A stretch of DNA of 61,658 nt, from the NCBI GenBank assembly GCA_012730105.1, contig JAAYBJ010000019.1, positions 1 to 61,658 of the forward strand. Reading direction: 5' to 3'. The position numbers and the translations under genes are program-made. Source of the stretch: Candidatus Hydrogenedentota bacterium (lineage in GTDB: Bacteria; Hydrogenedentota; Hydrogenedentia; Hydrogenedentales; CAITNO01). Shown here in pieces: positions 37,838 to 46,011 of the stretch (its first letter is position 1; every line of letters starts with the position of its first letter). The notes beneath the pieces were generated by a model. It was not told where the DNA came from, searched no databases, and saw only the letters and a program-made list of their open reading frames with translations.

Positions 37838-38820
37838 CGAATACACCTCTGGTTGAAGTCAAAAGCCTGGTAAAACGCTTTCCTCTGAAAGCGGGTGTGT
37901 TCTCGCGGACCGTCGGCGCCGTGCACGCCGTTGAGGACGTCAGTTTCACCATACCCAGGGGGGCCACGCTGAGCCTCGTCGGCGAGAGCGGCAGCGGAAA
38001 AACCACCGCCGGCAGGTGCCTGTTGCGGTTGCTGGAACCGGACAGCGGGGATATCCGTTTCGACGGCATCGATGTGGTCGCGGCGGACAAGAATGACTTG
38101 CGCGCATTGCGGCGGCGCATGCAGATTATTTTTCAGGACCCCTTCGGCTCACTGAACCCGCGCCGGACGGTCCAGTCCATGCTGTCCGAGGTGTTGTGCT
38201 TTCACGGCCTTGCCACACGGCGCCAGGCATCCACCCGGGTTGCCGCGCTGCTGGAGCAGGTCGGCCTGCCCGAATCGGCTGCGGACCGGTATCCCCACGA
38301 GTTCAGCGGGGGGCAGCGCCAGCGTATCGGGATCGCCCGGGCGCTCGCGGTGCAACCGGAGTTTATTGTGGCCGACGAGCCCGTTTCCGCGCTGGACGTG
38401 TCTATTCAGGCGCAGATACTGAACCTGCTCCAGGAACTGCGTGAACGCCTGGGGCTGACCTACCTGTTCATCGGTCATAACCTGGACGTGGTCCGGCACA
38501 TTTCCGATCATGTGGCCGTCATGTACCTCGGGCATATTGTGGAAATGGCGCCGGCCGAAACCCTTTTTGCCGGGCCGGTCCACCCCTACACCCACACCCT
38601 GCTTGAGGCAGCGCCCAAGACCGACCCGGGTAAGGCCGGGAAACGCGTCCTGTCCAAGGGTGAACCGCCAAGTCCCATCAATCCCCCGTCCGGTTGCCCC
38701 TTCCATCCGCGCTGTCCTGTCGCCGAACCCGCCTGCGCGCAAACATCCCAGCGCCTGATGGAAATCGCCCAGGGCCATGTCGTCGCCTGCGCCGTGCGCG
38801 TCCCGGCAAAGACAAAATAG
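37834..38820 (+). CDS. oppF: Oligopeptide/dipeptide ABC transporter ATP-binding protein (OppF type)
   Basis: The 328-residue second ATPase starts at the ATGA overlap at 37834. Walker A is GESGSGKT, Q-loop [13 protein letters not shown], signature FSGGQRQR, Walker [15 protein letters not shown], and the H-loop sits in FIGHNLDVV. The C-terminal oligo-HPY domain ([17 protein letters not shown]) is present. Opp/Dpp importers use a D/F ATPase heterodimer with B/C permeases and a binding protein; only the ATPase pair is here, so the membrane part is encoded elsewhere or lost. Confidence 0.91.
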   Translation: MTNTPLVEVKSLVKRFPLKAGVFSRTVGAVHAVEDVSFTIPRGATLSLVGESGSGKTTAGRCLLRLLEPDSGDIRFDGIDVVAADKNDLRALRRRMQIIFQDPFGSLNPRRTVQSMLSEVLCFHGLATRRQASTRVAALLEQVGLPESAADRYPHEFSGGQRQRIGIARALAVQPEFIVADEPVSALDVSIQAQILNLLQELRERLGLTYLFIGHNLDVVRHISDHVAVMYLGHIVEMAPAETLFAGPVHPYTHTLLEAAPKTDPGKAGKRVLSKGEPPSPINPPSGCPFHPRCPVAEPACAQTSQRLMEIAQGHVVACAVRVPAKTK

Positions 38821-38897
38821 TCAACGCGGACGTAATAGAACACACCTATCAGTACCGTGTTCGCGGCGGTCTCGGTATAGATATCCTTGGGGGATTT

Positions 38898-38966
38898 TAT
38901 GGACGGCATGGACATTTCGTCCTATCCATCTCATCCATTCTATCCACTTTCTCCATCTTGTCCATA
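38898..38966. repeat. Inverted arrays of a 9-10 nt TGGAC periodic repeat
   Basis: Units of the form TATGGAC and TGGAC on the plus strand (38898-38912) face about five units of ATCCA/GTCCA type in the opposite sense (38919-38966), such that TATGGAC (38898) pairs with GTCCATA (38960-38966). The block is in the 299-bp spacer between oppF and the tRNA-side terminator. Confidence 0.7.
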
Positions 38967-39058
38967 CCCTTAATACTTTTCTCTAACCTGCGCTGCCCTC
39001 AGTGCTGCGAAAAATCCTCATTATCATGCTGGCGTTCCTCCAGGTCGGTCGCCACCGG

Positions 39059-39109
39059 CAGGAAAACAAAAAACGCAGCAACCATTTTCGTTCTAAGTTG
39101 CTGCGTTTT
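39059..39109 (-). terminator. Terminator of the ancestral tRNA-Ala transcript, now displaced
   Basis: A perfect 13-bp stem (39070-39082 with 39097-39109, 14-nt loop) is followed on the minus strand by GTTTTTTGTTTTCC. It lies 11 bp beyond the left copy of the tRNA 3' half, exactly where the terminator of an uninterrupted tRNA-Ala gene would be. Since the intact tRNA is now about 6.9 kb away, this supports insertion of the mobile element between the gene and its terminator. Confidence 0.85.
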
Positions 39110-39119
39110 ATTAACTTAT

Positions 39120-39164
39120 TGGTGGAGCCGAGGAGGATCGAACTCCTGACCTCTTGACTGCCAG
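39120..39164 (-). repeat. attL: displaced 3' half of tRNA-Ala
   Basis: These 45 bp are identical to 46012-46056. They contain the 3' part of tRNA-Ala from the anticodon loop to the encoded CCA but lack the 5' half, so no functional tRNA is produced. It is the original chromosomal 3' end, pushed away by integration. Confidence 0.92.
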
Positions 39165-40105
39165 AGAATTTGAATACCAACCGGTGCGTATTAAACGATT
39201 AAATTTGAAGTAATTGTATCATGCCGTTTCACTATTTTCAACAAGAAATTATACCCAACCGTATACAGTATAGGGTTAGCGTTTCTGTAAATTAGCAGCA
39301 ATCGGAAAAGATGGCTGCTAGAATGCCCCGTAAACGGCGAACGTCTCCCAGGGCGGCATTGTATCGCCCTTCAGTGCCGTCCATGCCTCTACGCGCCCTG
39401 TACGCGCCCGTGCGTGCTGAAAATCTGTACACATATACACAGATACACAGAGAGCCCGGGCACGGCCATAATACCACAAGGCGCGGTGAATGTCCACCTG
39501 TCTGTCGATCGTGCGTCCTGGGGCATCCTGGGCGGTCTAACGGTACAATGCGCGGTGCCTGCCGATACCTGAAAAGATTTTCAGTAGGGTCACGTGAGGG
39601 TTATATTGATTAGGGGAGGGCTCCCGGCCTAACGGCGAACCGCTTGAAGATGCCACCCCCCTGTTCATTTTTTTTAAGTGCAATACGTTGCTGGTAAACA
39701 ACGGCGTTTTGCTGTGCATGAAATGGCGAAATGCAACCCGTGTTGCAGACTTGTAACGGCACTTAGCAGTATTGCCAGCGTGTTAGTGTGTAAATCAATT
39801 AAGGCAAGGATTTCAACGTCTGATAATATGCAGTATGTTTCAGACCGTGCATTTCCCGCCCGTTGTACGGTGTTCCGTACAACATGCCGCGAATAAGGCA
39901 AGTATATGGCTGCGTGCGCCATTCCCTCGTGCGACCCATGCACAAGGCTCAGCCCTGCCCAAACGCCCTTTTTGTTCCATATTCATAACAACACCACCCT
40001 AACACTCCACTACCATAATAAGGTGCACCCGAGCCCGTGTATTGTGCGAGCTCGGGCGCGTTGAGGGGATCGCCATGGCTGAGTATGGGCATGGTCATGT
40101 TGTCA
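39165..40105. other. Non-coding left end of the element, 941 bp
   Basis: No convincing gene is visible. It holds the left copy of the GTATACAGTATA palindrome (39259-39281), a run rich in TACACATATACACAG-like words near 39430, a 9-bp hairpin (39862-39870 with 39875-39883), and a 7-bp hairpin (40028-40034 with 40050-40056) about 50 bp past the stop of the last element gene. Low-complexity inverted words would suit an origin or recombination arm region, but this is inference. Confidence 0.5.
39259..39281. promoter_or_regulatory. Left copy of the element-end palindrome
   Basis: The 23-nt sequence CCGTATACAGTATAGGGTTAG-type word recurs at 45922-45944 in the same orientation with two mismatches. 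It lies 95 bp inside attL. Such paired sites near both ends are expected for integrase arm sites or excisionase/repressor operators. Confidence 0.65.
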
Positions 40106-40651
40106 TTACTCGTTTAACAGGTTACTGGGTATCGTGCCCATCGGCGGCTTGGTGGGGAGGGGTCTGTTTGTGCACGGGGAGGGGGCACCTTGTTCCGAGG
40201 CGCGTATACGGGAGACAGCCCGGCCCCACCAGTCAGAGACCAGGCGGGAGTCTTGATGAAGGATACGCAAACGCCCGGTAATGCCCTTCAATTCGGCCCG
40301 TAACGCTTGACCGCGTTCTACCAGGGCATGTACTTCAGGTTGCACTTCGCCCGCCCATTCCTGCAGGTCCACCAGGAACGCGCGATCCTCGAAAACTTTC
40401 GCCCGCTCAAGTTCAACTTGCAGGCCATCAATGACAGCCTGCAGGTTTGCCGCCTGTGCGACAGTCTTGTCTACCGGCAGATTAATCTTGCCGTCATTCA
40501 GATATTGCAGCGCGGCAGACTCTCGATTTTTTTCGACGGCATCCGCTTGCTGCTGTTTAAGCGCGGTGAGTTCTGCCTGGGCATTGACCAGGGCCTCGCT
40601 GATTTTGTTCACCTGGACCCGCGCCTGGTCACGTTTCGGAAATTCTCTCAT
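40106..40651 (-). CDS. Element protein of unknown function, coiled-coil
   Basis: The 181-residue protein starts at the ATG at 40651, with AGGAAGGGGGG upstream and only one base after the previous gene's stop. The first two thirds are heptad-like and rich in Ala, Leu, Gln and Glu (KISEALVNAQAELTALKQQQ, then LQAVIDGLQVELERAKVFED), predicting a coiled coil. The tail is rich in Pro and basic residues. I recognise no family. Its position at the end of the replication operon would suit an accessory or structural-interference role, but nothing in the sequence proves it. Confidence 0.6.
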   Translation of the reverse strand: MREFPKRDQARVQVNKISEALVNAQAELTALKQQQADAVEKNRESAALQYLNDGKINLPVDKTVAQAANLQAVIDGLQVELERAKVFEDRAFLVDLQEWAGEVQPEVHALVERGQALRAELKGITGRLRILHQDSRLVSDWWGRAVSRIRASEQGAPSPCTNRPLPTKPPMGTIPSNLLNE

Positions 40652-40652
40652 G

Positions 40653-40901
40653 TTATCGCCCCCCTTCCTGAATACGGCGGGTAAATTCCGCGTCCCCGAT
40701 TGATTCACGCAAGGCGACTTTTTCAGCCATGCTCATGCGCCGAATGTCCTGTTCGCCTTCTGGATTCATGGCAATGCTCGCAAGTTCCAGGCTCTCGATC
40801 CGTTGCCATAATTTCTCGAAGGATTCCGCGTCCCCGCCCGCGCCGATGTGCTCGATGGCGGCGGCGGCCTTGCGTTCCAACAGTCTTTCAGATAACGTCA
40901 T
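40653..40901 (-). CDS. Small element protein of unknown function
   Basis: This 82-residue protein has a good GGGAG site 5 bp before its ATG at 40901 and ends one base before the next start. It is charged and helical (LSERLLERKAAAAIEHI, FEKLWQRIESLELASIAMNP, RRMSMAEKVALRESIGDAEF). No zinc, HTH or membrane signal is obvious. Tight packing in the element operon supports it being real. Confidence 0.6.
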   Translation of the reverse strand: MTLSERLLERKAAAAIEHIGAGGDAESFEKLWQRIESLELASIAMNPEGEQDIRRMSMAEKVALRESIGDAEFTRRIQEGGR

Positions 40902-40955
40902 GTGTGCTCCCTTGCGGCATCGCCGCGGTTGTAAAAAGTTCGCTAGCCATTATTT

Positions 40956-41390
40956 TCATCCCTCCACCTTGCGCCACCATGCCCGCCACAATCCCGCATT
41001 CCCGCGGACATTCGGCGGTGTCGCCGGCAGATCACCCTCATGGTCTGGCATCCATCGCTGGATATAGGCCCGGTACAGGGCTTCCACGTTGCGCGGGTCC
41101 CGGCCAGGGTTCGCCTGTTCGTATTGTTGCCGGTTTCGGTCATAGTCGCCGGCCGCCTCCATGTTTGCCCGGTCCCGCTCGAGGTTGCCGTCATATTCCT
41201 GAATGGCTGCACGTTCAATGACGGTTTCGGCGTCCCGGGTGTCTGGAAAGTCACCTACAAAACCTACAAAACTATCCTGCAGGGTGTTTTCTTGCTCATC
41301 GGGTGAGGTTTCGTAGGTTTTGTAGGTTAGATTTTCGGGGTGCGTTTTTGTATTTACAAGTGCGACAAGTCGGTCTATCCACTTACTCAC
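40956..41390 (-). CDS. Element protein of unknown function
   Basis: The 144-residue protein overlaps the end of the DUF3987 gene by 8 bp, so it is translationally coupled. It begins MSKWIDRLVALVNTKTHPEN. The centre is acidic and Thr/Glu-rich, and the end is rich in Trp, Arg and Tyr (NVEALYRAYIQRWMPDHEGD, LWRAWWRKVEG). The Trp-rich tail looks like a small DNA- or protein-binding module; similar tails occur in uncharacterised phage replication accessory proteins. Family not recognised. Confidence 0.6.
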   Translation of the reverse strand: MSKWIDRLVALVNTKTHPENLTYKTYETSPDEQENTLQDSFVGFVGDFPDTRDAETVIERAAIQEYDGNLERDRANMEAAGDYDRNRQQYEQANPGRDPRNVEALYRAYIQRWMPDHEGDLPATPPNVRGNAGLWRAWWRKVEG

Positions 41391-43425
41391 AGTTGGTCTC
41401 CTTATACATTGGGTGAATCAGATAGCGCTCTGTTGGACGGCCACCTATCTTCGCTTTTTTGTCAATAATGCGTTTCAGGTGGCCTGCCTCTACCAGTTCA
41501 TAGATCGCCGCTTGTGCATCCTCTCGCCGGGACAGTCCGGCCCAGCCCTTCAGGACATACACGTCCCTGGTAGTAAACCCGTCCTGCAGATCGCCGGCTT
41601 GAATGTGTCGCAGCAATACGGCCGCGCCGTTAATGGCGCCGTCGTTAAATGCGCTCTCATATAGGCGGCAGGCGTGTGCTCTGGCATATTCAGCCCAGGC
41701 GGCAGATCGCAGGAATTGTTCTCCAGGGATAGGACCGCGCCCACCATCCGCAACATGAAAAATTAACGACAGCGCCGGCACCATCTTGGAAAACTTCAAT
41801 AGGTGTGCCGCTATGGCAGGGTGTTCGCTTTCGCCTCGGCAATAAGAAACCAGGTCACAATACCATTCCTCAAAATACTTTTGCGCCTGGTTGTCAAAGT
41901 GTAGGAACGGCAGGCTATCCTCGTAACATTCCGCGCCTATTTTTTCAATGTCTATCTTGTCACATCGATTAAAGGCGCTTTCGGCCATATCTGCCGCTTC
42001 ACTATCAGGTGCGCGGTCCACATAATCGAATCGACTTGTAATGTCTGGAAACGCTATCAGGCTGAAACGTTGCAGCAATCCGTCGGCACCTTCACCGGTT
42101 CCCATCGCGTCCAGGACATAATCACTCATCCCGCCGGGTGTGGCGTTTCCAAGAACACCAATACAAAGACCATCAACCATCTTGCTGCCGCGGCCGATAC
42201 GGTCCACATGGAAACGGCCGTCACCTTCCCAGGCTTCCAGAAAAAAAGCGCGTGAACCTTCCTGCCCGGGCTTGTCCAGGCCTCGCAAGAAACCGACCAA
42301 TTCATCCCGCAACAGTAACAGACCTCTCGGGTTTTCTTGCAGTAATTCCTGCAGACGCTCGACCGTGCTGTCCTGTGAATAGTATCGCAGCCGTGTAGGT
42401 TGCTCGGGCTTGTCAAACATGCCGACCAGTAAGCGCTCTCGCTTTATTTCGTTGTCTTCCTGCCGTGCCTGTTTCTTAATACAATCAACTTTGATTTCAT
42501 AGACGGATTTCTGCTTCTCGTATTCAGTCCTGGCTGTTTCATAGGCGGCGCCGGCTTCACGGTCCAGGCGGTCCACGAATCGCCGCGCCTCTTTAAGCGC
42601 GGGTGATTTCATGGCGGCAGGCTGTCCTACCAGGCACGCCCACACGTTAGGCTTCACGCTCCAACAATCCCGCGCCTTCGGCCTTACTGTTAATTGCCGG
42701 CCGATAAGACTACCCATCATGGTAATGGCGGCTACGGCTATAAAGTCGACCGGGCATTGCATACGGTGGGCGGCATCAAAACACCACGGACCTATACTTG
42801 CCGGCAACATTTCGCGGCTAACCTCTGGAACAACCTGCAAAACCTTCATAACCGGCCGCGGTTCCGGCCATTCCGTTACCTCGACAGCATCCGGCCGCGC
42901 CTGCAGTCCGTATTTTTCAATGGCGGCCATCAGGTCGGCTTTGTCATGGCCTACCAGGTAATCGGCAACATCTTCACTTTCGGCCAGCCCTGGCAGATCG
43001 CAGACAATAACTTCACGCTGTCCCGGCATCCCGCTCAGGATGTCCACGACATCCCGGGCATACCCGGCGCCTGGCTCGTCGTTGTCTGGCAAAATGTAGG
43101 CAAGCCTAAATTTTCCCAGCGGCACCCAATCGGTTTTATGTGCCGACGAGCTGCCGCCCTTGCTGGTCGTTGCCGCCAAGCCTACAGCCTCGAGGGCTTC
43201 AACACATTTTTCACCCTCTACGATATAGACGGGTGTTTCTGCCGGCAGACCGGCCAGACGTTCGGCGCGATACAACGGGTGTGGTCCTGGCAGTCCCGCG
43301 GGAAGGGTGAAACAATCCTTGGTGCCGTCCGGTTTGTCAACGCGGATAACATCACAGTAATGTGTGCCGTCTGCATTCTGGTAATGGTAGACGGTCCTGG
43401 TCGAAGGTGGCGCTATCGTTGCCAT
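41383..43425 (-). CDS. Toprim + DUF3987 replication protein (primase/helicase-like)
   Basis: The 680-residue protein starts at the ATG at 43425 (GGAGGT upstream). The N-terminus holds a Toprim-like segment: PVYIVEGEKCVEALEAVGL then AYILPDNDEPGAGYARDVVDIL, with the Glu and DxD metal residues. The rest matches DUF3987, with RYYSQDSTVERLQELLQENP, RDELVGFLRGLDK, FFLEAWEGDGRFHVDRIGR and GVLGNATPG. Proteins of this type replace DnaG/DnaB-like functions in phages, satellites and integrative elements. A canonical Walker A is not clear to me; the GQPAAMKSPALKEARR region occupies the expected place. A wHTH-like C-terminus closes the protein. The separate CHC2 protein just upstream probably completes the primase. 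Confidence 0.82.
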   Translation of the reverse strand: MATIAPPSTRTVYHYQNADGTHYCDVIRVDKPDGTKDCFTLPAGLPGPHPLYRAERLAGLPAETPVYIVEGEKCVEALEAVGLAATTSKGGSSSAHKTDWVPLGKFRLAYILPDNDEPGAGYARDVVDILSGMPGQREVIVCDLPGLAESEDVADYLVGHDKADLMAAIEKYGLQARPDAVEVTEWPEPRPVMKVLQVVPEVSREMLPASIGPWCFDAAHRMQCPVDFIAVAAITMMGSLIGRQLTVRPKARDCWSVKPNVWACLVGQPAAMKSPALKEARRFVDRLDREAGAAYETARTEYEKQKSVYEIKVDCIKKQARQEDNEIKRERLLVGMFDKPEQPTRLRYYSQDSTVERLQELLQENPRGLLLLRDELVGFLRGLDKPGQEGSRAFFLEAWEGDGRFHVDRIGRGSKMVDGLCIGVLGNATPGGMSDYVLDAMGTGEGADGLLQRFSLIAFPDITSRFDYVDRAPDSEAADMAESAFNRCDKIDIEKIGAECYEDSLPFLHFDNQAQKYFEEWYCDLVSYCRGESEHPAIAAHLLKFSKMVPALSLIFHVADGGRGPIPGEQFLRSAAWAEYARAHACRLYESAFNDGAINGAAVLLRHIQAGDLQDGFTTRDVYVLKGWAGLSRREDAQAAIYELVEAGHLKRIIDKKAKIGGRPTERYLIHPMYKETNCE

Positions 43426-43778
43426 ATGCCGCACCTCCCTTCCAGATCGGCCAGTGCCGTCATAAAATCGCAGCAATACCGCAAGCGGTAGAATGCGAGG
43501 ATGTCAGCGCCGGCAGTACCGCATGAGAAACACTTGAAGGCGCCGCTGTCGAGATTTACCGAGAAACTACCGACGTTGCGGTCGTTGTGAAACGGGCACA
43601 GTCCCGAGTTTATCCAGCCGGATTCCCGCTTGGGTTCAAACCGTTGGATCTCGTCCATGTAAAACAGGACCGGCGGCAGGCTTGCCTTGACGTTGATAAC
43701 ACGCTGTGCTATACTATTGTTAGACGTTAAACGATTTATGCGGCGGCCTGTGGCGGGTCGCCATTTTTTTTGGTTCAT
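43413..43778 (-). CDS. CHC2-type zinc-finger primase subunit
   Basis: The 121-residue protein starts at the ATG at 43778 (GGAGGT 6 bp upstream). After a basic N-terminus it has the DnaG zinc-binding domain: GLCPFHNDRNVGSFSVNL followed by GAFKCFSCGTAGADILAF, giving the Cys-His-Cys-Cys ligands. In DnaG this domain recognises the template and is fused to Toprim; here it is a separate gene whose 3' end overlaps the Toprim/DUF3987 gene by 13 bp. Together they resemble a split DnaG. It is therefore a likely priming factor for the element's own origin. Confidence 0.87.
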   Translation of the reverse strand: MNQKKWRPATGRRINRLTSNNSIAQRVINVKASLPPVLFYMDEIQRFEPKRESGWINSGLCPFHNDRNVGSFSVNLDSGAFKCFSCGTAGADILAFYRLRYCCDFMTALADLEGRCGIWQR

Positions 43779-43789
43779 TGTGGACCTCC

Positions 43790-44125
43790 CTATTCCGCAC
43801 CCATACAGCCGCATTCCCGTATACGCCGCTCAGCGTCCAGGATCGCCTTTTTGCGCTCTGCCTCAGTGCGGGCCTTCGGCTTGCGCGGTGCGGGCTTTAC
43901 AGACTTTACAGGCTCCTCAGCCCATGCCTGGGCAAGTTCAGCGGCGAACCGCTCCAGGGCTTCTTCGGAAATTGCGATCCGGCGGCCGAAACGCGCGTGC
44001 TCCAGTTTTACCCCCCGGCATCCTTTCGTGCACCAGCGCCAAATTGTGGCGGCGCCAACGGGCCTCCCGTTCGTGGTGGGGATTATCCCTATCCTTGTCG
44101 CTTCACCAATCGAATACCATTTCAT
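43790..44125 (-). CDS. DUF1580 / excisionase-like HTH protein
   Basis: From the ATG at 44125 (GGGAG upstream) the product has 111 residues. Residues 1-60 (SIGEATRIGI, GRPVGAATIWRWCTKGCRGVKLEH, FGRRIAISEEALERFAAEL) match the DUF1580 pattern known from Rhodopirellula-like planctomycetes, a winged-helix MerR/Xis-type DNA-binding fold. The C-terminus is a basic Lys-Pro-Arg-Ala tail. In this context it is a good candidate for excisionase or element repressor. It ends 11 bp before the CHC2 gene start. Confidence 0.78.
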   Translation of the reverse strand: MKWYSIGEATRIGIIPTTNGRPVGAATIWRWCTKGCRGVKLEHARFGRRIAISEEALERFAAELAQAWAEEPVKSVKPAPRKPKARTEAERKKAILDAERRIRECGCMGAE

Positions 44126-44268
44126 TGAAATGCTCCCATGCCCCGGAAACGAAAAACACCACGGGACACATCGGGGCACCAGCACGCTTTTGGCATGCCG
44201 TCCCGTGATGGATCCCGTGGTGGACTCCCTGCATCTGACAGGGAACATTTCGCGTTATCGTTGAACGA

Positions 44269-44640
44269 TTAAACTGTTTTCAGAAACCGGGTAATGGCGT
44301 TCTCCAATCCCCGGCGCGCAATAAGAAACGCCTGAAATTTTGGATCCTCAATCGCCCGGTTTGCTATCTCAAATTCTGCTTCAGAAAAACATATGCCGCC
44401 ATGCTTGGCCATATCTTTTGCTGTACACATCAAGCCGAAAACTTCAGGGCAATGTGCATCGCGCGGGATTGAATGAAATCCCTCGTGCTCCGGTATGTGG
44501 CAAGCGGCGCGTGCCTTTTCATATGCGACCCATAAGGAATCAAGTCTGTCTGACTTGCCCTGCAGGTCAAAGCGCGGGTGAATGGTAATTCCCGCGATCA
44601 TGTCAATAGCGTTCACTATTTCGCAAGACGTTGTCTTCAT
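44269..44640 (-). CDS. Element protein of unknown function
   Basis: The 123-residue protein starts at the ATG at 44640. The GATATACTATACGC sequence immediately upstream resembles half of the GTATACAGTATA palindromes near the element ends, which could be an operator or a -10 region. The protein is mixed helical (LDSLWVAYEKARAACHIPEH, FSEAEFEIANRAIED) with no recognised domain. A few Cys and His residues are scattered rather than in a zinc pattern. It lies between the integrase and the DUF1580 gene. Confidence 0.55.
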   Translation of the reverse strand: MKTTSCEIVNAIDMIAGITIHPRFDLQGKSDRLDSLWVAYEKARAACHIPEHEGFHSIPRDAHCPEVFGLMCTAKDMAKHGGICFSEAEFEIANRAIEDPKFQAFLIARRGLENAITRFLKTV

Positions 44641-44686
44641 GCGTATAGTATATCACTGAAAATTGTTTCAGGTCAATACCCTGACG

Positions 44687-44722
44687 CAAAAAAAACGCCG
44701 CCATCCACACGGACAGCGGCGT
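44687..44722 (-). terminator. Intrinsic terminator of the integrase gene
   Basis: A 7-bp GC stem (44695-44701 with 44716-44722) is followed on the minus strand by a run of eight T. It lies 12 bp past the integrase stop codon. Confidence 0.87.
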
Positions 44723-44733
44723 GGTGAATCAAC

Positions 44734-45831
44734 TTATCCCATGGCGCGGGCTATTCTAATCGCCTTCTCGTTGTCCGGCTCGGCATACACCCTTGTAGCG
44801 CGCGGATCGTGATGCCCCAGCATTATCCCCGCGGCTTCCAGGTCATATTTCTTACAACACTCTGTGCCTGCGGTATGGCGCAACCGGTTGGGATACCATT
44901 GTAAAACATCGGCGCGCAAACATGCGCGGTATATTGCGCGTCCATAACTCTGCGTTGTATAGCACGCGCCAAGTTTTCTGTCTGGATCGCCCTCGAAGGC
45001 ATCGCCGGGTGAGAAAAGATATTCGTTGGATTTGCGGCGCAAAAAATACGGTTTCAATATTTGCTGCGCTTCCGGTCCGAAATACACCACCCGCTCTAGA
45101 CCGCGCCAAGAGTTTTTATGCGTTGGTAATGTCGCCGTCCATACATCGCCGTCACAGTTGAAGTAGGCGCGTTTTAGACCGCATACCTCGCCGGGTCGCA
45201 TGCCGGTTAACAGTTGCACCTGCACCATGTCGGCCAATGTTTTATTCAAGAACGGCAACGTGGCCTCGACGTCCTTGATAGGAACAGGACGAATCCTGTT
45301 ATATTCGTGCGCCGTCGTCTTGTTGCGTTCCAGGGGCTTGATACATTTAAGGGCGTTATGTACGGAAGGATCGACGCATTGATTCTCAACTCCCAGTGCA
45401 AACACCCGGGCCAGATAGGCGATCTGTTTATTAATTGTGATACGGGCGAATTTCTTGCTTAACAGCACTTGCCGCACAGCCTTCATTTTAAGCGGCGTCA
45501 TCTCGTTGGCCAATGTGCTGCCATACAGGGCGATCATCACACTGTTGGGTGTCTTGATGGCACAACGCGCGCTGCTTGACTTTTTAAGAAATGCGGCGTT
45601 TTCCCGTATCCACATGGCGATCAATTCACTGACGGTAATATCGGGCGGCGGTGTCGGGTTTTTGCGTCCGTTGGAAAGCCATTGCGCCACGGTGGCATCA
45701 AACAACACTTTGGCTTCTTCGGTGCCGTGTGTACCCAAGTAATGCCGCTTGCCGCTCAGGGTCACATACGCCAAGTCCTTCCCGTGGGCACGTCGCTGTC
45801 GGCGCATTTTGGGCGAAGTGTAGTTAGGCAT
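44734..45831 (-). CDS. int: Tyrosine recombinase/integrase of the element
   Basis: The 365-residue protein starts at the ATG at 45831 (GGAGGG 8 bp upstream). The N-terminus (MRRQRRAHGKDLAYVTLSGKRHYLGTH) is an arm-binding-like AP2-type domain, then a SAM-like core-binding domain, then the catalytic domain: Arg in LLTGMRPGEVCGL (near 211), Lys in PTHKNSW, the HxxRH box in the form NRLRHTAGT (near 315), His in MLGHHDPRATRVY and the nucleophile Tyr in that same segment. The first His of the HxxR box is Asn. It is oriented away from the tRNA and should mediate integration and excision at tRNA-Ala. Confidence 0.92.
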   Translation of the reverse strand: MPNYTSPKMRRQRRAHGKDLAYVTLSGKRHYLGTHGTEEAKVLFDATVAQWLSNGRKNPTPPPDITVSELIAMWIRENAAFLKKSSSARCAIKTPNSVMIALYGSTLANEMTPLKMKAVRQVLLSKKFARITINKQIAYLARVFALGVENQCVDPSVHNALKCIKPLERNKTTAHEYNRIRPVPIKDVEATLPFLNKTLADMVQVQLLTGMRPGEVCGLKRAYFNCDGDVWTATLPTHKNSWRGLERVVYFGPEAQQILKPYFLRRKSNEYLFSPGDAFEGDPDRKLGACYTTQSYGRAIYRACLRADVLQWYPNRLRHTAGTECCKKYDLEAAGIMLGHHDPRATRVYAEPDNEKAIRIARAMG

Positions 45832-45921
45832 GATGTGTGCCCTCCATACATCGGCGGGCACAAGATTGGGGTGGGCGCGAAAGTCGTTTTCCGGTCATGG
45901 CACGGTCCTTTTTTTGCCTAT

Positions 45922-45944
45922 CCGTATACAGTATACGGATAGCG
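45922..45944. promoter_or_regulatory. Right copy of the element-end palindrome
   Basis: The core TATCCGTATAC-A-GTATACGGATA (45919-45941) is a perfect 11-bp inverted repeat around a single A, 88 bp upstream of the integrase start and 68 bp from attR. It matches the left copy at 39259-39281 with two mismatches in the same orientation. Confidence 0.7.
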
Positions 45945-46011
45945 GTTAGGTTTAACCGCACCGGGTAACCGGGTAAGCGTTGCTATCTACAACGCCTTCA
46001 GTGTTTTAAAA

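Noticed and set aside
39120-39164. A second tRNA-Ala gene
   Set aside because: Only the 3' half is present; the 5' acceptor and D arm are missing, so it is an attachment-site remnant.
39311-39613. 100-residue open frame at the left end of the element
   Set aside because: No ribosome site, composition unlike the other element genes and no recognised motif.
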